From Rhodospirillaceae bacterium (GTDB lineage: Bacteria > Pseudomonadota > Alphaproteobacteria > GCA-2731375): a stretch of DNA of 64,000 bases. Positions 7,822 to 16,307 of the stretch are shown in pieces. The stretch is from NCBI GenBank assembly GCA_018660265.1, contig JABJKS010000012.1, positions 1 to 64,000 on the forward strand, in the 5' to 3' direction. The number at the start of each line of letters is the position of its first letter. Position 1 is the stretch's first letter. The position numbers were made by a program, and so were the translations under genes. The notes below the pieces were generated by a model that worked only from the letters and a program-made list of their open reading frames with translations, ran no database searches and was not told the origin of the DNA.

Positions 7822-7835
7822 CTAACGCGCGTTAG
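7822..7835. promoter_or_regulatory. Perfect palindrome CTAACGCGCGTTAG between divergent genes
   Basis: A 14-bp perfect dyad in the 166-base gap between the alcohol dehydrogenase (minus) and the CMD-family gene (plus). Its form fits a TetR-type operator. No TetR gene occurs in the window, so the regulator would act from elsewhere. Confidence 0.5.
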
Positions 7836-7906
7836 TTTTCTGTTGTTTCACGGGTGGGAAACCGGCACTTTGCAGCCTGAGATATTTTACCAAGGAGTTT
7901 GCGAAA

Positions 7907-8488
7907 ATGACGACCATTGAACCGCGCATCCCCATGCTGGCGGAGGATGAAGCCCGCGCCATTGGCAAGGAAGTGGGTGTGCCCTCGACCATGGCGGGGC
8001 TGAACGTCTTTCGCACCATATCCCATCATCCGGAGCTGGCGGGCGTCGTGGCCAAGCAACTGGCTATGCTGCTGTATCGGGGCAACAAGCTGGATGAGCG
8101 TTTGCGGGAATTGATTATCATGCGGATCGGCTGGCGTACGGGCGCTATGTATGAATGGACCCAGCATTGGCCGGTATCCCTGCGCATTGGGTTGAGCGAG
8201 GAAGAGATCCTGGCGGTTCGTGATCCCGCCAATGCCACATGCCTGGGCGCGGCCGAGCTGGCGGTGCTTGCCGCCACGGACGACGTCCTGGACAACGGCG
8301 GGGTGGGTGAGGCGGCCTGGCAGGCCTGTGGCAAACATCTACACACAAATGAAGAACGATTGGAGCTGGTGGCAGCGATCTGCAATTGGAATACGTTCTC
8401 GATCATGCTGAAAAGCCTGCACATCGGCCTCGAAGACGGCGTGGCCGCCTGGCCCCCCGACGGAGTGCCTTCGCCCAACGCTGACTAG
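7907..8488 (+). CDS. Carboxymuconolactone decarboxylase (CMD)-family protein
   Basis: 193 residues of the CMD/AhpD-like helical fold. The central RLRELIIMRIGWRTGAMYEWTQH matches the family core, in which many members have CEWxxH; here a tyrosine replaces the cysteine. No CxxC pair is present, so an AhpD-like peroxidase role is unlikely and a lactone/decarboxylase or binding role is more plausible. It is divergent from the alcohol dehydrogenase and overlaps the 3' end of the YqaA-like gene by 4 bases. Confidence 0.82.
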   Translation: MTTIEPRIPMLAEDEARAIGKEVGVPSTMAGLNVFRTISHHPELAGVVAKQLAMLLYRGNKLDERLRELIIMRIGWRTGAMYEWTQHWPVSLRIGLSEEEILAVRDPANATCLGAAELAVLAATDDVLDNGGVGEAAWQACGKHLHTNEERLELVAAICNWNTFSIMLKSLHIGLEDGVAAWPPDGVPSPNAD

Positions 8489-8907
8489 ATTGCCAGTAGT
8501 GCAACAATGATATAGCGCCCGGTCTTTCCAATGGCGACGAGGCCCAGAAAGACCGGGAAGCGCACCCGCAGAACGCCCGCCACGACCGTCAGCGGATCGC
8601 CGACGATGGGCAGCCAGGCGAATAACAGGGACCACAGGCCAAAGCGTTGAAACCAGGTGCTGGCCCTGTCTTGCTGGCGCGCTGACAGCGGGTACCATTT
8701 CCGGCCCGTGAATTTCGACAGATAGCGCCCCAGGACCCAATTGACCGCCGCACCGGCGGTATTTCCCGCACTGGCGACGGCGATGGCCGGCCATAGCATC
8801 CCCGGATCATCCGCAACAATGGCCCATAGCACCACCTCGGACGCCGCCGGTAAAATCGTGGAGGCGACGAAGGCGTTGAGAAATAGGGCAATAAGGGATG
8901 TGGCCAT
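8485..8907 (-). CDS. YqaA/DedA-like inner-membrane protein
   Basis: 140 residues with about four hydrophobic segments. The pattern SEVVLWAIVADDPG, SAGNTAGAAVNWVLGRYL and FAWLPIVGDPLTVVAGVLR matches YqaA, a short branch of the SNARE-associated/VTT (DedA) family that includes lipid flippases. It is transcribed toward the CMD-family gene and their stops overlap. Substrate unknown. Confidence 0.85.
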   Translation of the reverse strand: MATSLIALFLNAFVASTILPAASEVVLWAIVADDPGMLWPAIAVASAGNTAGAAVNWVLGRYLSKFTGRKWYPLSARQQDRASTWFQRFGLWSLLFAWLPIVGDPLTVVAGVLRVRFPVFLGLVAIGKTGRYIIVALLAI

Positions 8908-8919
8908 GCGGCCAAAGAT

Positions 8920-9108
8920 TTAGCCCAAGCCGGCTACCTTGCGCAAGCAGGCTGATTTGCCGCTTTGCCAGTAACCATTGCAACGGGACAACATGCTTTG
9001 CTGCCGTCTGGTGCTTTCAGCCTGACGCCAATCCATGGGCGCTACTGTGGGGCGGGCGTTTGAGGCGCGGCTGGCTTCAAATATAGAGGCGGCATAAATC
9101 TGTATCAT
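8920..9108 (-). CDS. Possible small protein of unknown function
   Basis: A 62-codon frame (MIQIYAASIFEASRASNARP...) with three cysteines and a basic C-terminal half. Support comes from GGGAG 9 bases before the ATG and from its place divergent to the LysR gene. No family recognised and no homology evidence; it may be chance. Confidence 0.3.
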   Translation of the reverse strand: MIQIYAASIFEASRASNARPTVAPMDWRQAESTRRQQSMLSRCNGYWQSGKSACLRKVAGLG

Positions 9109-9155
9109 GGGGTGTCTCCCGGTTCGTGTTGATGATGCATAGATAGGGATTATTT

Positions 9156-9178
9156 TATAATTTGAAAAACGAATTATA
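9156..9178. promoter_or_regulatory. LysR-type binding dyad upstream of the regulator gene
   Basis: TATAATT and AATTATA are separated by 9 bases in a strongly AT-rich stretch 36 bases before the regulator's ATG. The T-N11-A geometry is that of LysR-type autoregulatory sites. Confidence 0.5.
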
Positions 9179-9213
9179 TTTATGATGATAATTAGAATGT
9201 GTTATCATTGTTT

Positions 9214-10083
9214 ATGCAGAGGGATCTGGAAATCGACCTGTTGCGCGCCTTTGTCGCTGTCGCAACCCACAAGAATTTTACCCAGGCCGCGGGCGTCCTG
9301 GGGCGAACCCAGTCTGCCATCAGCATTCAGATTAAACGGTTGGAGGAGATTGCCGGTCTGCGCCTGTTCGAACGGACCAACAAGGCGGTGACGATCACGG
9401 CCCAGGGCGAAACATTGTTGGACGATGCCAATCGAATTCTGCAATTGAATGATGAGGCGTTGAGCCGCCTGCACCAGCCGGAGGCTGATGGTCTGGTGCG
9501 CATTGGCACCCCGGATGACTATGCCACCTATCTATTGCCCCAGGTGCTGTCAGACTTCTCCACCGCCTACCCACGGGTTCAGGTAGAAGTTGTTTGCGAC
9601 GATGTCGTGGATTTGCTGCGGCGATTGGATCAGGGCAAGTTGGATTTGGTGGTCGCGGCCCATCCAAACAAGAACAATTCCGGCGAGTTTATCCGCCGCG
9701 AACCTTTGCATTGGGTCGCGGCATCAAACTTCTATTGTGAGCCGGGAGAGCCGGTGCCCCTGGTGATCTATCCACATGGCTCCGTCTGCCGGGAGATCGC
9801 CTTAAAAGCATTAGGCCGGGCGGGGACGTCGTGGCGTATTGCCTATTCTACACGCAGCGTTGCGGTGATCCACAATGCGGTTGCCGCAGGCTCCGGGGTG
9901 GCGGTATCGGAAAGCGCCACAATTGAAGATGGTTTCGAAATTCTTGATGGCAGGGATGGCTTTCCGCCCCTGCAGGACATCGTGATTGCGCTGCATCGGC
10001 GGGCGGGCAGCGAAGCACTGGCCGCTGTGGCATTGGCGGCGGAATATATTGTTCAGGGTCTAAAAAATTCAGCCATGCAATAG
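9214..10083 (+). CDS. LysR-family transcriptional regulator
   Basis: 289 residues from the ATG at 9214; a GTG at 9199 is the alternative start. The N-terminal helix-turn-helix covers about residues 5-63 (LLRAFVAVATHKNFTQAAGVL, then SAISIQIKRLEEIAG). The C-terminal co-inducer domain includes VRIGTPDDYATYLLPQVL, the IlvH/LrhA-like start. It is followed after 180 bases by dctPQM, which it probably controls. The inducer may be the TRAP substrate, but this is inference from position. Confidence 0.9.
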   Translation: MQRDLEIDLLRAFVAVATHKNFTQAAGVLGRTQSAISIQIKRLEEIAGLRLFERTNKAVTITAQGETLLDDANRILQLNDEALSRLHQPEADGLVRIGTPDDYATYLLPQVLSDFSTAYPRVQVEVVCDDVVDLLRRLDQGKLDLVVAAHPNKNNSGEFIRREPLHWVAASNFYCEPGEPVPLVIYPHGSVCREIALKALGRAGTSWRIAYSTRSVAVIHNAVAAGSGVAVSESATIEDGFEILDGRDGFPPLQDIVIALHRRAGSEALAAVALAAEYIVQGLKNSAMQ

Positions 10084-10112
10084 CTTCGGAACGGTCCGAA
10101 AACTTGCCACGT

Positions 10113-10166
10113 TTGCAACCGATTGCAACCTATGCCGGATTCGACAACACGCCTTTAACTAGTTAA
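10113..10166 (+). promoter_or_regulatory. Repeats upstream of dctP: TTGCAACC pair and TTAACTAGTTAA dyad
   Basis: TTGCAACC occurs at 10113-10120 and 10123-10130. A perfect 12-bp palindrome, TTAACTAGTTAA, lies at 10155-10166. Both are in the 179-base gap before the TRAP operon and are candidate regulator sites. Confidence 0.4.
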
Positions 10167-10262
10167 GGTTAATGGACGGGGATGAAGCGTAGCCTAGTCT
10201 GCTGCTTGTATGAGCGTCCGGATGCTGCGGTCGTCCCCTTGCAAAAATATGGGAGGTGACAA

Positions 10263-11285
10263 ATGAATTATTCAATCAGAACTTTGTTTAAGGCTGGTGT
10301 CGTCGCGGCGATATCTATGGGTGTCAGCGGCGCGGCAATGGCTGCGGAATTCAATCTGCGTTGGGGCCATTATCTGGGGAAGGGACCGTTCCTGGAAGTC
10401 GAACAGGACTTCGCGAGACAGATTGAGAAACGAACCAATGGCCGCGTGAAAATTTCAATTACCTACGCCGGTGGTCTTGGCAAAGGTAACGAGGTAATGA
10501 CCCTGGCCGGGCGTGGTGCAATTGATATGGCAGCGGCGCCACCCAGCTATTACGCTGAACAATTGTTGTACTGGAAGGTTTTCCAGATGCCGTTCATCTT
10601 TTCATCACCGGAACAGGCGATGGATGTGCTGGCGAAATCCTTGGCTGAATTCCCGGTTTTTAACGAAGAAATGGACAAGATGAATGTCAAATGGTTGTTT
10701 CAGCAACCACTGGGCGTCTACTTCCTGACCGGGCCAGGTGCCAATTGCGACAGCGTTAGTGGCCTGAAGGGTAAAAAACTTCGTAGTTTCGGCAGTTCCG
10801 TACCTAAGGCGCATGCTGCGATTGGCGCAGTGCCGGTGTCTGTGCGTCCGGTGGAAGTTTATGAGGCCCTGCAACGGGGCACCATCGACTATTCCTTCCT
10901 CAACGCAGGCAATATTCAACAGTACAAACTGTATGAACCCGGCAAATACAGCTGTGGCCCGATCATGGCGATCACCGGCCATAACGTCCTCATTGGCAAA
11001 AAGACCTGGAACAGGTTGCCGAAGGATATCCAGGAAATTTTTGTCGATCAGGGCAAAAAAACCCATGCCAAATACCTGGCTTGGTTGTCGGCATTCGAAG
11101 CTAAAGCGGTGTCCTCAATCACCGAAAAGGGCGGTGTTGTGAAAAATTTCCCATCTTCGGAGCTGAACAAGTGGAAAGCGGCGGCGCCCGATACCTTGAA
11201 TGTTTGGGTCAAGGATATGGAAAAACGCGGCCAAGGTGCCATGGCTGCCAAAGTGGCTGCGCGCTGGCGTGAACTGACCAAGTAG
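10263..11285 (+). CDS. dctP: TRAP transporter periplasmic solute-binding protein (DctP family)
   Basis: 340 residues. A cleavable signal peptide (about 1-27, ending GAAMAA) sends it to the periplasm, where it captures an organic-acid type ligand. Family signs are FNLRWGHYLGKGPFLEVEQ, the LAGRGAIDMA segment, and KLRSFGSSVPKAHAAIGAVP followed by VYEALQRGTIDYS. Two cysteines (in NCDSV and YSCGP) could form a disulphide. GGGAGG 7 bases before the ATG is a strong ribosome binding site. It leads the dctPQM operon, and a hairpin after it suggests that it is made in excess of the membrane parts. Confidence 0.94.
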   Translation: MNYSIRTLFKAGVVAAISMGVSGAAMAAEFNLRWGHYLGKGPFLEVEQDFARQIEKRTNGRVKISITYAGGLGKGNEVMTLAGRGAIDMAAAPPSYYAEQLLYWKVFQMPFIFSSPEQAMDVLAKSLAEFPVFNEEMDKMNVKWLFQQPLGVYFLTGPGANCDSVSGLKGKKLRSFGSSVPKAHAAIGAVPVSVRPVEVYEALQRGTIDYSFLNAGNIQQYKLYEPGKYSCGPIMAITGHNVLIGKKTWNRLPKDIQEIFVDQGKKTHAKYLAWLSAFEAKAVSSITEKGGVVKNFPSSELNKWKAAAPDTLNVWVKDMEKRGQGAMAAKVAARWRELTK

Positions 11286-11313
11286 TCAGCGTCGCGCAAT
11301 TCGATCTAGGTTG

Positions 11314-11349
11314 GCCCGCCCCCCAGTTCTATAGAGCTGAGGGGCGGGC
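11314..11349 (+). terminator. Intercistronic hairpin between dctP and dctQ
   Basis: GCCCGCCCC and GGGGCGGGC form a 9-bp GC stem enclosing a second stem, CAG/CTG around TCTATAGA. A pyrimidine-rich run with scattered T follows, not a clean T-tract. It could partly terminate or stabilise the dctP message. Confidence 0.6.
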
Positions 11350-11395
11350 AGCCTTTCTTCTTATTATTGGCAAATGTTACCCAGGTTTGGTGCCT

Positions 11396-11971
11396 ATGCA
11401 GAAGTTTAGCGACCTTGTAGAGCGGTTCGCCCTGGCGGTATTGCTGATCGGCGGCGCGGGCATGGTGACGGCGATGTTTCTTGGTGCCGGCGACGTTGTC
11501 GGCACGCAATTTTTTGGCTGGCCTATTCCGGGCGTCCTGGAAATTACGGAAAGCACCATGACACTGATTGTTTTCGGTGCCTTGGCCTATGCCCAGATCC
11601 GTCGAAATCATATTCGGGTGGAGCTTATTTATTCTCATATGGGCCCTCGAACCAGGGCGGCTATGGATGTGGCGGCGAATGTGGCCGCCATCATATTTTT
11701 TGGCTTTCTGCTTTCCGAGGCTATCGCCGAGGGGATGACGAGTTGGCGGATTAGGGAAACCGCCGATGGCTTGATCCAATTCCCCTTGTATCCGGCCAGA
11801 TGGATCCTGATCAGTGGCACGGTGATGCTGTTGTTGCAGTTGGGCTTGCACACAATCCAGGATTTGGGCCGTGTTTCCAGTGGCGAAGAGCTGGAGGAGC
11901 GTGATGATCTACCGCCTATCCCCGGCCTGCCCGATCTTCCAGATCCCAACAGCTTTGACCGAAAACCGTAG
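11396..11971 (+). CDS. dctQ: TRAP transporter small membrane subunit (DctQ family)
   Basis: 191 residues from the ATG at 11396 (the frame is open from a TTG at 11387). Four membrane helices are visible; ITESTMTLIVFGALAYAQ lies in helix 2, and the motif AQIRRNHIRVELIYSHMG after it is typical of DctQ. It joins DctM to form the permease that takes ligand from DctP using a sodium gradient. A hydrophilic tail of about 35 residues, rich in proline and aspartate (PPIPGLPDLPDPNSFDRKP), extends past the last helix. Confidence 0.9.
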   Translation: MQKFSDLVERFALAVLLIGGAGMVTAMFLGAGDVVGTQFFGWPIPGVLEITESTMTLIVFGALAYAQIRRNHIRVELIYSHMGPRTRAAMDVAANVAAIIFFGFLLSEAIAEGMTSWRIRETADGLIQFPLYPARWILISGTVMLLLQLGLHTIQDLGRVSSGEELEERDDLPPIPGLPDLPDPNSFDRKP

Positions 11972-11989
11972 TTAAACAAGGTATTCCCC

Positions 11990-13300
11990 GTGCTTGATCC
12001 TGCAACAACCGGCATTCTTGTCACCGCCCTTTTGTTTATCATGCTGGCCGTCGGCGTCCACATCGGTGTGGCGTTGGGTTTGTCCGGAATTTTAGGCATG
12101 TACCTTGCCATTGGCCCGGATGCCGCATTGGGGCAACTGGCGACCATCCCTTTTTCGACCACCAATTCGTTCACGTTGGCGGTGATCCCGCTGTTTATCC
12201 TCATGGGCTCGTTGGCGACGCAGGCTTCCCTGACCACGGATCTATACCGTGCCGCCTTTAACTGGTTGGGGCGTTTGCCGGGTGGCTTGGCCATGGCGAC
12301 CACCCTGGCCTCTGCCGCGTTTGGTGCGGCCTGTGGTTCCTCCGTCGTTAACGCCGCCGTGTTCACCCGCATGGCTCTGCCCGAGATGACCAAGTACGGC
12401 TATTCAAAGCGGCTAAGTGCCGGTTGCATTGCTGCTTCGGGCACCCTTGCCTCCCTCATCCCACCCAGCATTCTCATGGTGGTCTATGCCATCATTACAG
12501 AGCAATCGGTCGGCGTCCTGCTGATCGCGGGTTTGGTGCCCGGTATCATGTCCGCGTCAATCTATATGCTGGGTATCTATATTCGCGCCAAGCGCAACCC
12601 CGAGATCGCGCCGATCCCGGATATCAGAATTTCATGGAACGAACGTTTCCGCTCCCTCTATGGGGTTTGGGGCGTGCTGTTCCTGTTCATGTTGGTTATC
12701 GGTGGCATTTATGCGGGCTTTTTTACCCCCACCTATGCCGGTGCCGTGGGCGCGTTCGGGGCGTTTATTATCGTCGTGGGCAAGCGGCGTCTGAACCGCA
12801 GCATGTTGGTTGATACCTTCAAGGACGCGGGCATCACCACCTCGGTGATTTTCATTATCGTAATCGGCGGTATCATTTTCGCGCGCTTCCTCACCTACAC
12901 CGGTCTGGTTGCCAGCATCTCCGACATCTTGTTGGGCCTGCAATTGTCGCCCTACCTCTACTTGGCCAGTTTCGCGGTGCTCTATCTTGTGTTGGGCATG
13001 TTGATCGACCCCATCGCGATCATGGTCATGACCCTGCCGGTGATGTTCCCCATACTGACCGGGGCCGGTTTCGATCCTATTTGGTTGGGGGTTATTGCCA
13101 TCAAGCTAGCGGAAATATCGTTAATTACGCCGCCTGTTGGACTCAACGTCTATGTGGTGCGATCTGCCTCGCCTATACCGTTGACGTTGGAGGATGTGTT
13201 TGCCGGCATCATGCCGTTCCTATTTCTGGACATCCTGACCCTGGGGCTGTTGATCGCTTTTCCACAAATTGTCCTGGCCTTGCCCAATTTGATGTTCTGA
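11990..13300 (+). CDS. dctM: TRAP transporter large membrane subunit (DctM family)
   Basis: 436 residues, about 12 membrane segments, the channel-forming unit. Family motifs: AVIPLFILMGSLA, ASAAFGAACGSSVVNAAVF, and AGCIAASGTLASLIPPSILMVVYA; the C-terminal AEISLITPPVGLNVYVV is almost universal in DctM. GTG at 11990 is the apparent start, 18 bases after dctQ. The operon likely ends here or continues weakly into the broken exporter gene. Confidence 0.93.
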   Translation: MLDPATTGILVTALLFIMLAVGVHIGVALGLSGILGMYLAIGPDAALGQLATIPFSTTNSFTLAVIPLFILMGSLATQASLTTDLYRAAFNWLGRLPGGLAMATTLASAAFGAACGSSVVNAAVFTRMALPEMTKYGYSKRLSAGCIAASGTLASLIPPSILMVVYAIITEQSVGVLLIAGLVPGIMSASIYMLGIYIRAKRNPEIAPIPDIRISWNERFRSLYGVWGVLFLFMLVIGGIYAGFFTPTYAGAVGAFGAFIIVVGKRRLNRSMLVDTFKDAGITTSVIFIIVIGGIIFARFLTYTGLVASISDILLGLQLSPYLYLASFAVLYLVLGMLIDPIAIMVMTLPVMFPILTGAGFDPIWLGVIAIKLAEISLITPPVGLNVYVVRSASPIPLTLEDVFAGIMPFLFLDILTLGLLIAFPQIVLALPNLMF

Positions 13301-13420
13301 CCGGGTTCCCGGTTCACCATGCAAGGCTGGTCGGGTATACTGGCGCAGTATTCAGTCAATAGGGGTCGCGCTCGCGATCCAATTGATTGATCCCGCGCGA
13401 AATTTACTGGATATCACCTG

Positions 13421-13949
13421 ATGACATGGACGACCTGGGCCTCGCTTGTGGCGATCTGTTGCCTTGGGGCCATGTCGCCAGGTCCCAGCCTTGCTGTGGT
13501 CCTAAGGCAGACTGTTAATAACGGCCGGGGGCATGGGCTGGCTGCCAGTTGGTGTCATGCTCTTGGCGTTGGGCTATGGGCCATCGCAACGATTGCGGGG
13601 TTGGCCGTCGTTGTGGCGCAATCGCAAACATTGTTCGCCATCATTACCTGGTGTGGTGCGGGCTATCTGGCGTGGCTGCGATGGGGCTTTGATATCCTTC
13701 CTCAATCCGAAACTGGCAATATTTTTTATTGCATTGTTTTCGCAGTTCCTGATCAAGGATGGCAGCATGGCTGATCACGGCATCATGGTCGGAACCGTGA
13801 CAGTCGTGGACGGGCTTTGGTATACCATAGTGGCCGTTGTGTTATCCCATGGCCGCATTTTTAGTGCCTTGCAACGGCGCAGCCAGTTGGTCAATCGATT
13901 GACCGGCGGCGTGCTGATCCTGTTGGCCTTACGCGTCGTAACATTATAG
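13421..13949 (+). pseudogene. LysE/RhtB-family exporter, broken by a frame-shifting deletion
   Basis: The first frame (13421 to about 13690) gives MTWTTWASLVAICCLGAMSP through AGYLAWLRWG, a normal LysE start with the MSPGPSLAVVLR motif. The homologous protein then continues in another frame as SFLNPKLAIFFIALFSQFL through to the stop at 13949, with GTVTVVDGLWYTIVAVVLS and a final helix. Together they cover about 176 codons against about 205 for the family. The missing part is the loop before the NPK motif, roughly 30 residues. So a deletion of non-multiple-of-three length near 13683-13700 removed that loop and shifted frame. No functional exporter can be made unless this is a sequencing error. 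Confidence 0.8.
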
Positions 13950-13978
13950 TTTTAATTTTTAGGGGACACCGAAATCCG

Positions 13979-14602
13979 ATGATGAAGTTATATTATTCGC
14001 CCAATTCCTGCTCCCTTGCCTCGCACATCGCATTGGAAGAGGCAGGGGCTGACTACGAAGCCGTACGCCTTGATTTCACCAAGGAAGATCAAAAGGCGGC
14101 GGACTATCTGGCCATTAATCCAAAGGCACGGGTGCCCTCGTTGATAACCAATCAAGGTGTGTTGAGCGAGACGCCCGCGTTGTTATTGTTTATCGCGCAA
14201 AGTTATCCCGATGCCGCCCTGGCACCCTTGAATGACCCATTCGCCTTGGCCCAGGCTCAGGCGTTCAACAGCTATCTCTGCTCTTCCGTGCATGTGGCCC
14301 ATGCCCATTTGCGCCGTGGCCACCGTTGGGCCGATGATCCGGTGGCGATTGAGGCGATGAGGGCCAAGGTGCCGCAATCTGTTGGCGAATGTTTTGATCT
14401 TATCAATAACACCATGATCAAAGGGCCTTGGGTGCTCGGGGATCATTACAGCATTTGCGATCCGTATCTGTTTACCTTGACGGGCTGGTTGCCGGGCGAT
14501 GGGATCGACAGGGCCGATTTGCCCAACGTGGATGCCCACTACCAGCGCATGTCGGCGCGGGCAGCCGTGCAAAAGATCGTCGCCATCCATGCCGGAACAT
14601 GA
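13979..14602 (+). CDS. Glutathione S-transferase
   Basis: 207 residues. The N-terminal thioredoxin-like domain begins KLYYSPNSCSLASHIALEEA, the beta-class GST pattern with the SxxCSLA site, followed by INPKARVPSL and the SETPALLLFIA glutathione-binding turn. The C-terminal helical domain follows from about residue 88 and ends with the usual W-x-x-GD and SICDPYLFTLTGWL. It would conjugate or isomerise an electrophile with glutathione in the cytosol. The next gene overlaps it by 14 bases, so the two are cotranslated. ATG at 13979 or 13982. Confidence 0.9.
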   Translation: MMKLYYSPNSCSLASHIALEEAGADYEAVRLDFTKEDQKAADYLAINPKARVPSLITNQGVLSETPALLLFIAQSYPDAALAPLNDPFALAQAQAFNSYLCSSVHVAHAHLRRGHRWADDPVAIEAMRAKVPQSVGECFDLINNTMIKGPWVLGDHYSICDPYLFTLTGWLPGDGIDRADLPNVDAHYQRMSARAAVQKIVAIHAGT

Positions 14603-15371
14603 ACGCTATCACCAAGACGGGGTGGTGAAGCTCACGGATGCTTTGGACGCACGCAGTCTGGCCCAGGTCAGAACAGCCTATGAATGGAGCTTGAATAACC
14701 TGGGCCCCCACGGCAAAGGTGGCGATTGGTTGAGCGCGGAGACGGAAACTTTCGAAGACAAGGCGAACCCCGGCGCGCCTGAAATTTACGAAGGGTTTCT
14801 GCGGCAAAGCGGCCTGGCGGGTTTGGCACGCGACATACTGCGCAGCGAAGACCTTTGGTTCATGTACGAACAGGTCTTCAAAAAGGCCGGGGGCTGCAGG
14901 CGCACCCCCTGGCATCAGGATGGTTCCTATTTGGCTGTGGACGGTGATCACTTGATCGTTTTCTGGATCAGTTTTGCCGCCGTGCCGAAGGCGGAGGCGT
15001 TGGAATTCGTGGTCGGTTCCCATCAGGGCCCTTTGTACAATGGCTCCACCTTCAACATCGATGACCCGACCGAGCCGATTTATCCCGACGATACCCTGCC
15101 GCGCCTACCCGACATCGATGCAAGGCAACGGGATTTTGACATCGTTTCCTGGGCCACCGAACCGGGCGATATCATTGCTTTTCACCCCAATCTCCTGCAC
15201 GGCGGTGGTGCCACGATGGATAGGGTGCGAGAGACGGTATCCCTGCGGTTTTTCGGTGATGACGCTGTCTATGCCCCGCGCCCCGGCCCCTGTGGGCCGC
15301 GCATTGCGGGTCTGCATGATGCATTGACAAAGGGGGATGCCTTTCGCTATCCGGCATTCTTGAAGTTGTAA
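14589..15371 (+). CDS. Phytanoyl-CoA dioxygenase (PhyH)-family protein
   Basis: 260 residues from the ATG at 14589, which lies inside the end of the GST gene. The frame is open further back to 14499, but the overlap start gives a normal N-terminus (PEHERYHQDGVVKL). The Fe(II) ligands are the HxD in WHQDGSYLAVDGD and the distal histidine in FHPNLLHGGGATMDR, whose arginine would bind 2-oxoglutarate. So it is a non-haem hydroxylase. A TauD-like dioxygenase follows, giving two different Fe(II)/2OG enzymes in a row after a TRAP transporter. Substrate unknown. Confidence 0.88.
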   Translation: MPEHERYHQDGVVKLTDALDARSLAQVRTAYEWSLNNLGPHGKGGDWLSAETETFEDKANPGAPEIYEGFLRQSGLAGLARDILRSEDLWFMYEQVFKKAGGCRRTPWHQDGSYLAVDGDHLIVFWISFAAVPKAEALEFVVGSHQGPLYNGSTFNIDDPTEPIYPDDTLPRLPDIDARQRDFDIVSWATEPGDIIAFHPNLLHGGGATMDRVRETVSLRFFGDDAVYAPRPGPCGPRIAGLHDALTKGDAFRYPAFLKL

Positions 15372-15421
15372 ATAGTTGCCAGGATGTTAGAAATAGTCAT
15401 TTGAAACGACGGAGGCCGGTC

Positions 15422-16291
15422 ATGCAATTTACACCGCTGAACGATGCTATTGGTGCCCGTGTTGATGGGGTTGATCTGGCCGCGGACATTGATGCGGCGG
15501 ACTTCGCGGCCATTCATCAGGCTTGGCTGGATCATTGTGTGTTGTTGTTTCGTGGCCAGGATTTAACGCCGGGCGGGTTAACGAATTTCGCAGCAAAATT
15601 TGGTCCTCTGGAACCACCCCCCGGTAGTGAGAAGGATTTGCGGGCGGATTCCGGCGCGGACGAGGCCCGGGATATGTGGATCATCTCGAACGTGGTGGAG
15701 AATGGCAAAGCCATCGGTGCCCTGGGCAATGGGGAGGCGGAGTGGCATTCCGATATGACTTATCTGGATGTGCCGCCCACAGCATCCGTTCTGTTTGGCC
15801 ATGAAGTGCCACCATCCGGGGCCAATACCTGGTTTGCCAACATGTATGCGGCCTGGGACAATATGCCCGATGATCTGCGCCGCGCCGTCGTGGATGCCCA
15901 GGCGTTGCACAATTCCTCCTACACCTCTGCAGGCGAACTGCGTCGGGGCATGGATGAAGTCACCGATGTCCGCGACGCACCGGGTGCTGTTCACCCTTGT
16001 GTCATTCGCCATCCCGATACCCAGCGTCAGGCCTTGTTTTTGGGCCGGCGCACCAACGCCTATATCAAGGGGTTGGAGGTTGCCGACAGCGAGGCATTGT
16101 TGGACCGGCTATGGGATTATTGCGTGGATAAGAATTTCACCTATTCCCACAATTGGCAGCCGGGCGATGTGCTGATCTGGGACAACCGTTCCACCCTGCA
16201 TCGCCGGGACGCGTTCGACCCCAGTGCCCGGCGTATTCTGTGGCGTTGCCAGATCGCGGGCAGCGCCCTGCCATCGGCCAGTGCAGCCTGA
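15422..16291 (+). CDS. TauD/TfdA-family dioxygenase
   Basis: 289 residues from the ATG at 15422, chosen because GGAGG lies 6 bases upstream. Fe(II) ligands are H and D in AEWHSDMTY (about residue 117) and the histidine in DNRSTLHRRDAF, with the arginine of ARRILWR for 2-oxoglutarate. These are the full TauD set. The family hydroxylates taurine, 2,4-D, carnitine and related small acids. Together with the TRAP importer, GST and PhyH protein it suggests breakdown of an imported acid; the actual compound cannot be told. It converges on the acyl-CoA dehydrogenase with a 16-base gap. Confidence 0.9.
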   Translation: MQFTPLNDAIGARVDGVDLAADIDAADFAAIHQAWLDHCVLLFRGQDLTPGGLTNFAAKFGPLEPPPGSEKDLRADSGADEARDMWIISNVVENGKAIGALGNGEAEWHSDMTYLDVPPTASVLFGHEVPPSGANTWFANMYAAWDNMPDDLRRAVVDAQALHNSSYTSAGELRRGMDEVTDVRDAPGAVHPCVIRHPDTQRQALFLGRRTNAYIKGLEVADSEALLDRLWDYCVDKNFTYSHNWQPGDVLIWDNRSTLHRRDAFDPSARRILWRCQIAGSALPSASAA

Positions 16292-16307
16292 TTTGGACAC
16301 AGTGACT

